Positions 13,196 through 20,812 of a stretch of DNA of 26,453 nucleotides are shown here, piece after piece (positions within the stretch are counted from its first letter, which is position 1; the number at the start of each line of letters is the position of its first letter). Origin of the DNA: Bdellovibrionaceae bacterium UBA6502 (GTDB lineage Bacteria; Bdellovibrionota; Bdellovibrionia; Bdellovibrionales; UBA840). Made by a program: the position numbers and the translations under genes. Below the pieces are notes generated by a model. That model was not told the DNA's origin. It did no database searches and was given only the letters and a program-made list of their open reading frames with translations. The DNA lies in NCBI GenBank assembly GCA_002436415.1, contig DJMA01000048.1:1-26453 (forward strand). The letters are read 5' to 3'.

Positions 13196-13969
13196 ATGAC
13201 TCATCCGATGTACGAAAATCTTAGATCGATCTATACCGGTTTTGCAAAAATTAGATCGGGAAAATTTTTGCAGGAAGATGGATTTGTACTAGCGGCTTCT
13301 AGTTCACCAATTGCTTTTATGAATGCAATGCTTATTGATGAAATGGATTCTTTTAATGCTGATTTTTTTGAAAGTAAGAATCAGTTTTTTAAGGAACTGG
13401 GAAATGACTATCTTATTTTCTTAAATCCTAAATTGCCGAGTAAAACAGTGAGCGATTTGAAATCTTACGGTTTGGAAGAAGTTGGGCATCCTTTTTATGC
13501 CAATGAAATTTTAAACTTACAAACCGAATTTAAATCCAATTTACATGTAAAAGAGGTCTCTAGTCCCGAAGAATTGAAAATTTTTATGGACGTGTTTTTT
13601 GCTGGCTTTGAAATGCAGAGCCTTGAAAAACACAAAGGCTCAGTTTATGAGGCCTATTTAGAATACGGTTTTGGAGAGCAAGGCTTAAAAAATTACATTG
13701 GCTTCGATTCCAACGCCAAAGCAGTGGCTACCGCTAGTTTACAGATTCATGATGATTTTGCCGGTTTTTACAATGTTTGCGTTTTAAAAGAGGAGAGGCG
13801 AAATAATTATGGCTTTGATATTACAAGCCATTTGTTTTCTGAGGCTAAAAAACAAAATGTAAAACAGATTGGTTGCAATTCTTCACCGGAAGGACTGCCT
13901 CTGTATAAAAGCTTAGGTTTAAACAACGACTTAGCTAATTTAAATTGCTTCGTTCGAACTCAATCATGA
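13196..13969 (+). CDS. GNAT-like acetyltransferase-fold protein, substrate unknown
   Basis: 257 residues, cytoplasmic. The C-terminal third looks like a GNAT domain: a beta-strand Ala-Thr-Ala-Ser-Leu-Gln-Ile, a second strand Gly-Phe-Tyr-Asn-Val-Cys-Val-Leu, then Glu-Glu-Arg-Arg-Asn-Asn-Tyr-Gly in the place of the acetyl-CoA-binding Arg-x-x-Gly-x-Gly/Ala loop, an amphipathic helix, and the closing Leu-Tyr-Lys-Ser-Leu-Gly-Leu typical of GNATs. The acetyl-CoA loop has only one Gly, so binding may be altered. The N-terminal 120 residues may be a second, degenerate GNAT-like half. The start has GGGGAAAAG upstream. A terminator follows at 14062. Specific activity cannot be predicted. Confidence 0.6.
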   Translation: MTHPMYENLRSIYTGFAKIRSGKFLQEDGFVLAASSSPIAFMNAMLIDEMDSFNADFFESKNQFFKELGNDYLIFLNPKLPSKTVSDLKSYGLEEVGHPFYANEILNLQTEFKSNLHVKEVSSPEELKIFMDVFFAGFEMQSLEKHKGSVYEAYLEYGFGEQGLKNYIGFDSNAKAVATASLQIHDDFAGFYNVCVLKEERRNNYGFDITSHLFSEAKKQNVKQIGCNSSPEGLPLYKSLGLNNDLANLNCFVRTQS

Positions 13970-14061
13970 ACTGCTCTATTGGTTTACGGATAAGTTCCAT
14001 AGCTATAAAAAAACTAAAGGCTTTAACTTAGTTCCTTCACCGATAAAAAGGCTCGCTTTAT

Positions 14062-14090
14062 GCATCAATGTTTTTATTGATGCTTTTATT
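14062..14090 (+). terminator. Intrinsic terminator of the GNAT-like gene
   Basis: A perfect 8-bp stem GCATCAAT/ATTGATGC (14062-14069 with 14076-14083), 6-nt loop, followed by TTTTATTT. It lies about 95 bp after the stop and faces the convergent permease gene. Confidence 0.75.
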
Positions 14091-14117
14091 TGTTCTAGTA
14101 GCTCAAAAAAGATTTTT

Positions 14118-15485
14118 TTAAAAAGAGCCCATCGCAGTACCTAGTAGAACCACAGCTGCTGTAGCTAAGAACGGAAACAAAACGGCAACCATAAAGATCT
14201 CGGCATAAGAACGTTTGTGATCCATAGAGCAAATGGCAAGCAAAGTGATAACAGCACCATTGTGGGGGAGAGTATCAAAGCCACCACATGCCATACTCGC
14301 TACTCTGTGAAGAAGCTCAGGGTTTAAACCTGTTTGCGCTGCCATTTCCATATAGTTCTTTCCCAAAGCTTCTAGAGCAATACTTAATCCTCCAGAGGCT
14401 GATCCAGTAATACCCGCAAGAGTGTTAATTGCAATTGCTTCGGAAATTAATGGAGTTCCAGGGGCAATTCCTAGAACGGCATTTTTAATTACAGCAAAGG
14501 ATGCGAAAGAGGCAATGCAGGCACCGTATCCCACTTCAGAGGCTGTGTTAAAAATTGGCAGTAAGCTATCCATTGTACCCTTGTTGATATCTTGGATCGG
14601 AGTTTTTAAGTGTTTCCATGCAAGGGCAATGAGAAATAAAATAGAGATACACATAGCACTGATTAAGGACCATAAACCAATGACTTTACCTGGTTCAGTT
14701 TCACCAAATTTTGGTAGGTTTAAATAATCAAAACTAAAGGAAGGAAACACCCAACTTGATAAGATATAGTTTAACAACACAACTAAAATTAAAGGCGCTA
14801 AGCCAACCATAAAGTGTGGTAGGTTTTCTTGATGATTATCTTCTAACTCCATTTTTTCTGTGTCAGGTCCTAGGATTTTATTTCTGCGGTTTAACCACCA
14901 CATTCCAGCAGCGAACATTATAATTGCACCTAGGCTACCTAAAACCGGTGCGGCAAAGGCATTGGTGTTAAAATAGGGCATTGGAATGGCATTTTGAATA
15001 GCAGGAGTTCCTGGCAGGGCAGTCATTGTAAAGGTAAATGATCCTAAGGCAATGGCCCCAGGGATAAGTCTTTTCTGAATTTTAGCTTCCGAAAATAGAT
15101 CTCTTGCAATTGGATAAATACAAAAGGCCACTACAAATAATGATACTCCACCATAGGTTAAAATTGCACAAGCCAGTACAACTGCAAGTATGGCTCGTTC
15201 TTTACCGATTAAGCCAGCAACCATTTGGCCGACTGACTTTGCTGCGCCACTTACGCTCATTAATTTTCCAAAAATAGCTCCTAGCAAAAAGATGGGAAAA
15301 TACTTTAGAAGGTAGCTTCCGAGTGCAGGCATAAATATTTGCGTATAGGTTGCCATGAGTGGAGCTTGGTCTTGGAATAGGGCAGCGAAGCTGGCCATGA
15401 TCGGTGCTAGTATTAAAACGTTTACGCCTCTGTAAGCAAAATACATGAGACCGGCTAAAGATAAAATTACTCCAAGAATTTCCAT
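14118..15485 (-). CDS. GntP-family permease, probably for 3-hydroxybutyrate or a related acid
   Basis: 455 residues, about 12 to 14 hydrophobic helices over the whole length. It has features of the GntP/gluconate:H+ symporter family: an N-terminal ILGVILSLAGLMYFAYRGVN helix, a YGGVSLFVVAFCIYPIA segment, TALPGTPAIQNAIP in the middle, and TLAGITGSASGGLSIALEALG followed by MACGGFDTLPHNGAVITLLA, both typical substrate-site loops. Family length is 440-460, so it is complete. Members of this group annotated as D-beta-hydroxybutyrate permeases are often neighbours of 3-hydroxybutyrate dehydrogenase genes (for example in Pseudomonas). Here the SDR gene lies 1 kb away in convergent orientation, so they are not co-transcribed. 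AAAGGG lies 5 nt before the ATG. Substrate inferred from context. Confidence 0.8.
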   Translation of the reverse strand: MEILGVILSLAGLMYFAYRGVNVLILAPIMASFAALFQDQAPLMATYTQIFMPALGSYLLKYFPIFLLGAIFGKLMSVSGAAKSVGQMVAGLIGKERAILAVVLACAILTYGGVSLFVVAFCIYPIARDLFSEAKIQKRLIPGAIALGSFTFTMTALPGTPAIQNAIPMPYFNTNAFAAPVLGSLGAIIMFAAGMWWLNRRNKILGPDTEKMELEDNHQENLPHFMVGLAPLILVVLLNYILSSWVFPSFSFDYLNLPKFGETEPGKVIGLWSLISAMCISILFLIALAWKHLKTPIQDINKGTMDSLLPIFNTASEVGYGACIASFASFAVIKNAVLGIAPGTPLISEAIAINTLAGITGSASGGLSIALEALGKNYMEMAAQTGLNPELLHRVASMACGGFDTLPHNGAVITLLAICSMDHKRSYAEIFMVAVLFPFLATAAVVLLGTAMGSF

Positions 15486-15776
15486 TTTTTCCCTTTAGAT
15501 AATCTTGGCGATGCTAGCACCAGTAGTAGTTTCAGACAAGAATTGAAGATTAAAACCACTATATTTTGAGCCTTGTTTAGTTTGAAGTGATCATTAATTG
15601 ATTAAATGAACGTTTAAAGTACGAGTTTTTGCAAGGGGAATGAGCATTAGACTTTGGTGGTAGGAATGGAGGCTTTTGCCTAGCTATTTTCGTCGACCAC
15701 TATTGGTAGGGATAATTAAGCTATACGTTGGCTATTTAGTATGTTACCTCTATAAATACCACCAGGAGAAAACAAC
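15486..15776. other. Divergent intergenic region between permease and Cys-rich exported protein
   Basis: About 290 bp without a gene. Contains the promoters for both sides, though no strong -35/-10 pair is evident; TATAAA at 15751-15756 may be the -10 box for the plus-strand gene. Confidence 0.4.
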
Positions 15777-16118
15777 ATGATGAAAGTATTTTTAATTTTC
15801 GCTTTCCTCGGCTTTACTCCTAGTCTTACTTGGGCTCAAGATGGCAAGTTCAAATATGTGATGTGCAGAAGCAAAAAAATCGTTCGCACGATTCGTGTGG
15901 AATGGGACCAAAAAGAGGCTAGTTGTAGCACGACTTATACAAAAGCTGGAAAAGACCGAATCATCGGCAACGGAAAGTTTTTTGACTCATGTCTTAACTT
16001 TTTATCAAACGTACAAGCTAATTTAGAAAAAGCCGGTTGGAGTTGTAAAGACATCTCCCACGCATCCATCAGTGAAGATGGGGCGGCGGCATCAGAAGTT
16101 TCATCAAGCAATGGATAA
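15777..16118 (+). CDS. Small exported Cys-containing protein, unknown function
   Basis: 113 residues (112 if the second ATG is used). The signal peptide ends Leu-Thr-Trp-Ala before Gln-Asp-Gly (cleavage after about residue 20). The mature domain of about 70 residues has four Cys (about 30, 49, 72 and 90) spaced to form two disulphides, with basic strands Val-Arg-Thr-Ile-Arg-Val around Cys49 and a Gly-Trp-Ser-Cys ending. The tail is Ser/Ala/Glu-rich and probably disordered. AGGAGA lies 8 nt before the first ATG. The stop overlaps the start of the next gene by 8 nt (ATGGATAA), so the two are co-transcribed and translation is likely coupled. No family is recognised. Confidence 0.7.
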   Translation: MMKVFLIFAFLGFTPSLTWAQDGKFKYVMCRSKKIVRTIRVEWDQKEASCSTTYTKAGKDRIIGNGKFFDSCLNFLSNVQANLEKAGWSCKDISHASISEDGAAASEVSSSNG

Positions 16119-16902
16119 GCTGAAATTAGCTATCGGGCAAATGGAGTGTATCGACTCCTTTGCTGATAACTTAGAAATCCTTCTAGATTTAATGCACCAA
16201 GCCTCGAAGCTTGATGCTAAAGCTCTCTTTTTACCTGAAAACTGCTTGTATATGCGATTAGATAAAAAGCAGTTACCTCCATATCTAAGCACTAGTTCTG
16301 AGGAGTTCGAACAGATTAAGGCTCTATCTATGAAACTAGATCTGGCGGTACATTTAGGTGGTGTTGGTTTAAAAACGGATGCTGGAAAATACAATGCCTC
16401 CATTTTTGTAAGCCCAAAAGGGGAGCTTTCTCATACCTATGATAAGCAAAAGCTTTTTGACATAGAACTAGAGGGCAAACATTCTTACAGAGAGTCCGAT
16501 GCTTATGATCATGGTAGCAAGAACTCCGTTCTTGAGTATCTAGGCTTTAGCTTTGGACAAAGCATTTGCTTTGATCTACGTTTTTCAAGTATTTATGAGA
16601 ACTACGCCAAGCAACAGGTAGATGCGATTTTGATTCCCTCTAGTTTTTTAGTACCAACAGGAAAAGCACATTGGCATGTTTTAAATCGAGCTCGTGCCAT
16701 TGAAACGCAATCTTATGTAATATCGGCAGCTCAAACCGGTGAGCACAAAGGAAAGCACCAAAGCTTTGGACATTCTCTCGTGGTTGATCCTTGGGGGGAA
16801 GTCTTGGTGGATTTGGAAAATAAGAAAAATACTTGTGAGGCTTTCGAAATTGATAAGGCTAAGGTTTTATCTGTACGGCAGCAAATGCCAATGCATCGTT
16901 AA
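16111..16902 (+). CDS. Nitrilase-superfamily amidohydrolase, deaminated glutathione amidase (Nit1)-like
   Basis: 263 residues, a typical length for Nit1/YbeM enzymes. The catalytic triad is visible as Glu43 (Leu-Pro-Glu-Asn-Cys), Lys112 (Tyr-Asp-Lys-Gln-Lys-Leu-Phe-Asp) and Cys153 (Ser-Ile-Cys-Phe-Asp-Leu-Arg-Phe). The block FLVPTGKAHWHVLNRARAIE followed by Ala-Ala-Gln-Thr-Gly and Gly-His-Ser-Leu-Val-Val-Asp-Pro-Trp-Gly-Glu-Val matches the Nit branch that hydrolyses deaminated glutathione, a repair reaction for transaminase side products. The start chosen (ATG 16111) aligns with the family N-terminus, Lys-Leu-Ala-Ile-Gly-Gln-Met, and overlaps the upstream stop. Upstream in-frame codons belong to the overlapping gene region. 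Cytoplasmic. Family confidence is high; the exact amide substrate is less certain. Confidence 0.87.
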   Translation: MDKLKLAIGQMECIDSFADNLEILLDLMHQASKLDAKALFLPENCLYMRLDKKQLPPYLSTSSEEFEQIKALSMKLDLAVHLGGVGLKTDAGKYNASIFVSPKGELSHTYDKQKLFDIELEGKHSYRESDAYDHGSKNSVLEYLGFSFGQSICFDLRFSSIYENYAKQQVDAILIPSSFLVPTGKAHWHVLNRARAIETQSYVISAAQTGEHKGKHQSFGHSLVVDPWGEVLVDLENKKNTCEAFEIDKAKVLSVRQQMPMHR

Positions 16903-17090
16903 TTTTTATTCCTCTTAGCTCATTTGAAGTATCGAGTTTTTTTGATTCTTAAAACTAGAAATAGCTCAATAAGAACTTGCAATGAGTGATCAATAAACAA
17001 ATAGTTTCAACAAAGAAGTATGGAGATTTTATGAAGTTTATCTTTGTGAAATCTCATTTACGAATGTTCTTACTGAGCTAAATATTAATA
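16903..17090. other. Intergenic region between convergent genes
   Basis: No clear terminator is seen. It contains a 16-codon frame (17031-17081) with GGAG 5 nt before its ATG; this is described in the findings and not called as a gene. Confidence 0.4.
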
Positions 17091-17222
17091 TTATCGGTTC
17101 GCTTCAATGCTGCCGCCAATCTCATTTAAATTCTCTTTAGGAGAAAATAAAAATGGGTAGGCAATTATCGTTAATCCAAAACATATTAAAATGACCGTCG
17201 CAATCTTTTGTCGAGTTGTCAT
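17091..17222 (-). CDS. Small single-pass membrane protein (43 aa), co-transcribed with the hemerythrin-like gene
   Basis: 43 residues: Met-Thr-Thr-Arg-Gln-Lys, one hydrophobic helix (about residues 7-26, IATVILICFGLTIIAYPFLF), then an acidic/polar tail Lys-Glu-Asn-Leu-Asn-Glu-Ile-Gly-Gly. The basic N-terminus predicts an N-in, C-out topology. The ATG lies 8 nt downstream of the hemerythrin-like gene's TAG, and that TAG is part of the TAGGAG ribosome-binding site, so coupling is strong. The tight linkage and good ribosome-binding site support a real gene despite its size. Its role could be to hold the di-iron protein at the membrane or to be a small respiratory-complex subunit; this is inference. 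Confidence 0.62.
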   Translation of the reverse strand: MTTRQKIATVILICFGLTIIAYPFLFSPKENLNEIGGSIEANR

Positions 17223-17230
17223 AGTTTCTC

Positions 17231-17686
17231 CTAATGTCTTACCTGTTCGGCAAAGGAATCTTCCATTTCAAATTTGTACTTTCTAGCAAGCATATTTTTT
17301 TCAGCTCTCTCTAGAACTTGTCCCGCCACAGGAAAAATTTCGTTTTCTTCTTCGTCAAGGTGATGTTCTACCAATGACTTTAAGTTTTTCAAATGCACCA
17401 GCCATCCTGGAGATGAAAACTCGGTTTCTTCGATTTTCTTGATATGGTCTTCAATTTTTTTATGTTCAGAAATACTATGTCTAGATAGCTTTTGTACTTC
17501 ATCATCAAAAAGTAGGGCCGAGTAAAAATATCTTTCTTCAAATTTATCGTGGGATCTTAGTTCTTGCTTTAAAATTTCCCATAGACTTCTACGCGTCTCG
17601 GAATCACCATGAGTGTTTGATAGGTTTTTTAGAAGTTCTCTCTGAACATCGTGGTCTCTATGTAATACTTGAAATATAGTTTGCAT
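17231..17686 (-). CDS. Hemerythrin-like HHE-domain protein
   Basis: 151 residues forming a helical bundle with the spacing of di-iron HHE proteins: His9/His12, His46 with Glu50 (HDKFE), His75 (SEHKKIEDH) and His108/His109 with Glu113 (EHHLDEEE), then Ile-Phe-Pro. HHE proteins bind two irons and react with O2, NO or redox stress, or store iron. No signal peptide is present, so it is cytoplasmic. AAGGAG lies 8 nt before the ATG. It is followed at 8 nt by a 43-residue membrane peptide gene. The ligand set looks complete, so metal binding is likely; the physiological ligand is unknown. Confidence 0.87.
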   Translation of the reverse strand: MQTIFQVLHRDHDVQRELLKNLSNTHGDSETRRSLWEILKQELRSHDKFEERYFYSALLFDDEVQKLSRHSISEHKKIEDHIKKIEETEFSSPGWLVHLKNLKSLVEHHLDEEENEIFPVAGQVLERAEKNMLARKYKFEMEDSFAEQVRH

Positions 17687-17796
17687 AATCTCTCTCCTTT
17701 TTAAACATTCTAACTTTTCGAGAAAATAAATCTTTTCGGTCCTTTTAAAAAGATGTGTAGAAAACTAAAAGAATTCAAAGATCGATAGAATACTGT

Positions 17797-18858
17797 TTAG
17801 TTTAACATCTTGGGGTCTAGCTGAATGTTTTTGTATTCAGGCTTAATTTCATCTTCTAAATTTTCAAGGAGCTTCCAAAAGGCTTCCGAATTGTCAAAGC
17901 TAAGGTTTCCTCGTTCTTTTTGGAAACTAAACTCTGTAGCTATTTTATCGCCAGAAAGTACCTCTAAAATCCATGCCGAAAAGCCTCCCAATACTTCGAT
18001 GACAAAGTGTTTTCCCGAAACGTAGGTTTGATCGATTTGAAAGATGTCTAAATCATCTAAAAAAAGCTTCATATAGCCATGAGTGTTTTTTGAGTTCCCC
18101 ACAAGTTCGCCTAGAAAATTAAACTCTCCCGTTTTGAAGTTTATAGGGACATAAAGCATTAAAGTGTCGTTGAAGTCTGGGATCTTTAAATTACGAATTT
18201 CGAAATCTAGATCAAATACTTGTGGGTCACGGGTGAGATCGGCACCGCCATTTAACTTCAATGTACCGGATTTTCCAAGCTTAGCGCTCAGTTGAATTGG
18301 ACTAAGAAGGTTTTCGTCATACTCGACGCTGAGTAAATTTTTAATTTCAGCATTTATATGATGGATTTGAACAGCCTCTGCGTTGGGAAAATCTAGATTT
18401 CTGAAATTTAAACTAGAGTCGATAATTGTTAAACGATTAAGTTGTAAGGGGATGATACTTAAAACGACTGCTTCCCAATTTTCTGTTTTTTCCTCAGTGG
18501 CAAACTGTTGTTTGTCTTTGTTTTTAGAGTCCAACAAGTTTACGTGTAAATTTTTAAAGCTAACCTGAGCGACAACTTTGGAGTTTAAAACCTCTTTCCA
18601 TTCAATTTGGACATTAATTCGGTGGATTTTAACAAAAGCCAAATCTGGGTTTTGTTTTTTATAAATCTTTAGATCTCGAAGCTCATATTCTCCTCGGAGA
18701 ATGGACAAACGGAGATCTTGTAGATTTCCTTCATAGTGTTCGAGTTGGGTATCGAGGATTTGGTTTATTCCGTAGAGCATTGCTTTGGGTAGAAGAATTC
18801 TAGCAATACATAGGATAGCAATGAACCATAATATACTTTTGGTTTTAATATCAGTCAT
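17797..18858 (-). CDS. AsmA/DUF748-like inner-membrane-anchored envelope protein
   Basis: 353 residues. One N-terminal transmembrane helix (about residues 9-30), then a periplasmic beta-rich domain. Features of DUF748/AsmA-like proteins are visible: a short-spaced Leu-Gln-Asp-Leu-Arg-Leu-Ser-Ile-Leu-Arg-Gly-Glu-Tyr-Glu-Leu-Arg-Asp-Leu-Lys-Ile-Tyr block after the helix, a Val-x-Ile-x-Trp-Lys-Glu-Val-Leu motif, and a later Gly-Gly-Ala-Asp-Leu-Thr with Phe-Asp-Leu-Asp-Phe repeats. Relatives form long hydrophobic-groove proteins implicated in lipid transfer or envelope homeostasis. The length is shorter than AsmA and close to small DUF748 members. No ribosome-binding site is evident before the ATG at 18858. 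Function inferred from family only. Confidence 0.68.
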   Translation of the reverse strand: MTDIKTKSILWFIAILCIARILLPKAMLYGINQILDTQLEHYEGNLQDLRLSILRGEYELRDLKIYKKQNPDLAFVKIHRINVQIEWKEVLNSKVVAQVSFKNLHVNLLDSKNKDKQQFATEEKTENWEAVVLSIIPLQLNRLTIIDSSLNFRNLDFPNAEAVQIHHINAEIKNLLSVEYDENLLSPIQLSAKLGKSGTLKLNGGADLTRDPQVFDLDFEIRNLKIPDFNDTLMLYVPINFKTGEFNFLGELVGNSKNTHGYMKLFLDDLDIFQIDQTYVSGKHFVIEVLGGFSAWILEVLSGDKIATEFSFQKERGNLSFDNSEAFWKLLENLEDEIKPEYKNIQLDPKMLN

Positions 18859-18929
18859 TTCATAAGCTTACTCAAAAACCAAAGAAAAATACTGCTGCTT
18901 TGTTGTAGCCAATGTGTAGATGAGTTCAC

Positions 18930-18958
18930 AAAAAAAGGCTAAGTGTCGCCACTTAGCC
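18930..18958 (-). terminator. Intrinsic terminator of the YiiX-like lipoprotein gene
   Basis: A perfect 9-bp stem GGCTAAGTG/CACTTAGCC with loop TCGC. On the minus strand it is followed by seven T (18930-18936), 25 bp after the stop. Confidence 0.92.
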
Positions 18959-18982
18959 TATCATTTAAATTTAGATTTAAGA

Positions 18983-20812
18983 CTATAAAGTTAGACTTAA
19001 TCGAAGTTCAACTAACTCATCTCTGGAGTAGCTTTTGATTTTTCTACTAGGATCCAAGCAAGACATATCATCTGCTGGTCTAAAAATGCCGTGATATTTT
19101 GAATCTGCAAAAATCTTTTTTACAGGAGCGTAATAGCTTGCGAACATTTTTTCTTTGGCTTCATAGCCAACTTCTAGTTGAGATTTTCTGTAGCCGTTTT
19201 CTTCTGCCATATAATCAATACAGTCAATGATTCTTGCCTGATCAATTTGCTCCATCAATTCTCCATAGGGAATGGAATAACCATTTCTGTTAAAATGATT
19301 CATTTCATAGGTGAAGAGATCTTTCATCATTTCTTTTTGCATGAACTCCATGGCAACGGCTTTTCTCATAAAGCTAGCTGGAGCAGTACTCGGAACGACT
19401 TCACTGCCATAACCAAAAAAGCTTTGGAATTTTCCCCATCCGATCCCAATGAAGGTGACTAAGTTGTCAAAGTTCATAAACAATGGGTTCACCACGTAAT
19501 TGTGAGTGTGCATTTTCTCTAAGAAAATCGTAAAGAAAGCGTCCTGGGTTTTTACTTTTTGCGTTTTGTAGATTCCGTTATCCGATTTAGTTAGGTTTCT
19601 AAATTCAGCCACCAACTCAACATTATCATCAAACTCTATGTCAGAAGGAGCGAAGGTTTCTTTGGTTGAAACTGTTAAAGAAGTTAATAGTGGAAAACCA
19701 TATAGCTCATTAAATGTCGTTTTGAAACGAGGAATCTGAATTTCTCCGTTAGAAGTATCTCTGTAGGCAATGGCAACCAATTGCGAACAAAACATTTTGT
19801 CTTCAACACTTAAATCCATGGCAAAGTTGTAGGGGATGGCCTTTTTATCAACCAAGGTGTCTAGAAAATCTAAGTTATCCCACCAATCATGAGAGATTAA
19901 TGGATTTCCCCATTCGTCCAATTGATGGGTCAAACGATTTAACATTTGTTTACCCGCATTGTGAGCGTATTTAGCGGCTTTTCCTTTTGGTCTATAAACT
20001 ACATGGCGAGTGTGATTGTGCTCCAAAAACATTTGTAGAGGCTTAACAATTACACCGGTTTCAATCAATGCTTCAATAACGTAAGTTCGTCCGTAGAAAG
20101 GAGTTCCCGGCTCAGGCTTATAAACCAAAGCCATATGAGAAAACTGCCCATCATCGTCACCGATTCGAGCGATGGTTGCACTAACAAAAGTTTCTCCACG
20201 TACAAGTAAAATATCTCCAGATTTAAAACGAAAGTCTTCTGGCGCGGCATAGTAGTTAGGGTTTACTAGTTTCTGAAGAGAATTATTAGATTTAAAGTCT
20301 TGTGGATCTAAATCTAATTGAGGCACTCTAGTGACTAACCACTCTGAAAGAGTTTCCTCAGCATAACGAGCCGAACGCACTAAACGACGAATTTGTGAAA
20401 CGCATTCTTTACTAGGATTTTCTAAGTTGTCTAATTCTTGCTTTGCAGCTAATCGAATTTTAAATAAAGCATCAATGATTCTCGGGGCGGGTTTTTCAAA
20501 CCTTGAATAACTCAATTCTGAAACTTCAATGAATTTTCCGTAGGCGTCTTGCTCTAATCTTGCAAGTTCTCCTTTTAAATAGCTAGCGCATGTTTCTTCA
20601 TTAAAAATGGAGTCATCTTGGAGCTCTGCTAATACATTTTTAAAAGCTTTTTCCATTTGAGGCTGCTCTGATTCCGGAGCTTTTTGGGCTTGAAACTTAT
20701 CGCCTGGAGTTGAACTAGATGTGTGGTTTCCGTTATCTAAAGACATTTTGGAACTACAGGCAAAGTTTAAACCAGCCAATAGAGCAATTAAAAAAAACTT
20801 AGGTATCTTCAT
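18983..20812 (-). CDS. Large lipoprotein with a YiiX-type permuted papain-like (NlpC/P60 superfamily) domain
   Basis: 609 residues. A lipoprotein signal ends Asn-Phe-Ala-Cys19-Ser-Ser. Residues 20-190 are helical with a Pro/Ser/Gln linker. The enzyme domain spans about 195-350: GDILLVRG (199-206), FSHMALVY with His226, a Val-Ile-Glu-Ala motif with Glu247, Val-Val-Tyr-Arg near 272, and MFCSQLVAIAY with Cys342. The order His-acidic-Cys is that of circularly permuted NlpC/P60 (YiiX/YebB-like, PF05708) proteins, which act on peptidoglycan peptides or on acylated lipids. Residues 350-609 are an extra helical/aromatic region not present in the usual ~200-residue proteins. GGGAGA lies 5 nt before the ATG. 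Its own terminator follows, so it is monocistronic. An exported cysteine hydrolase is a plausible prey-envelope or self-envelope enzyme; that is inference. Confidence 0.82.
   Translation of the reverse strand: MKIPKFFLIALLAGLNFACSSKMSLDNGNHTSSSTPGDKFQAQKAPESEQPQMEKAFKNVLAELQDDSIFNEETCASYLKGELARLEQDAYGKFIEVSELSYSRFEKPAPRIIDALFKIRLAAKQELDNLENPSKECVSQIRRLVRSARYAEETLSEWLVTRVPQLDLDPQDFKSNNSLQKLVNPNYYAAPEDFRFKSGDILLVRGETFVSATIARIGDDDGQFSHMALVYKPEPGTPFYGRTYVIEALIETGVIVKPLQMFLEHNHTRHVVYRPKGKAAKYAHNAGKQMLNRLTHQLDEWGNPLISHDWWDNLDFLDTLVDKKAIPYNFAMDLSVEDKMFCSQLVAIAYRDTSNGEIQIPRFKTTFNELYGFPLLTSLTVSTKETFAPSDIEFDDNVELVAEFRNLTKSDNGIYKTQKVKTQDAFFTIFLEKMHTHNYVVNPLFMNFDNLVTFIGIGWGKFQSFFGYGSEVVPSTAPASFMRKAVAMEFMQKEMMKDLFTYEMNHFNRNGYSIPYGELMEQIDQARIIDCIDYMAEENGYRKSQLEVGYEAKEKMFASYYAPVKKIFADSKYHGIFRPADDMSCLDPSRKIKSYSRDELVELRLSLTL

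Noticed and set aside
14422..14727. 101-codon frame antisense to the permease
   Set aside because: Shadow of the GntP-family frame.
15591..15608. FNR-type operator (TGATCATTAATTGATTA)
   Set aside because: It does not match the TTGAT-N4-ATCAA spacing, and AT-rich near-matches are expected by chance.
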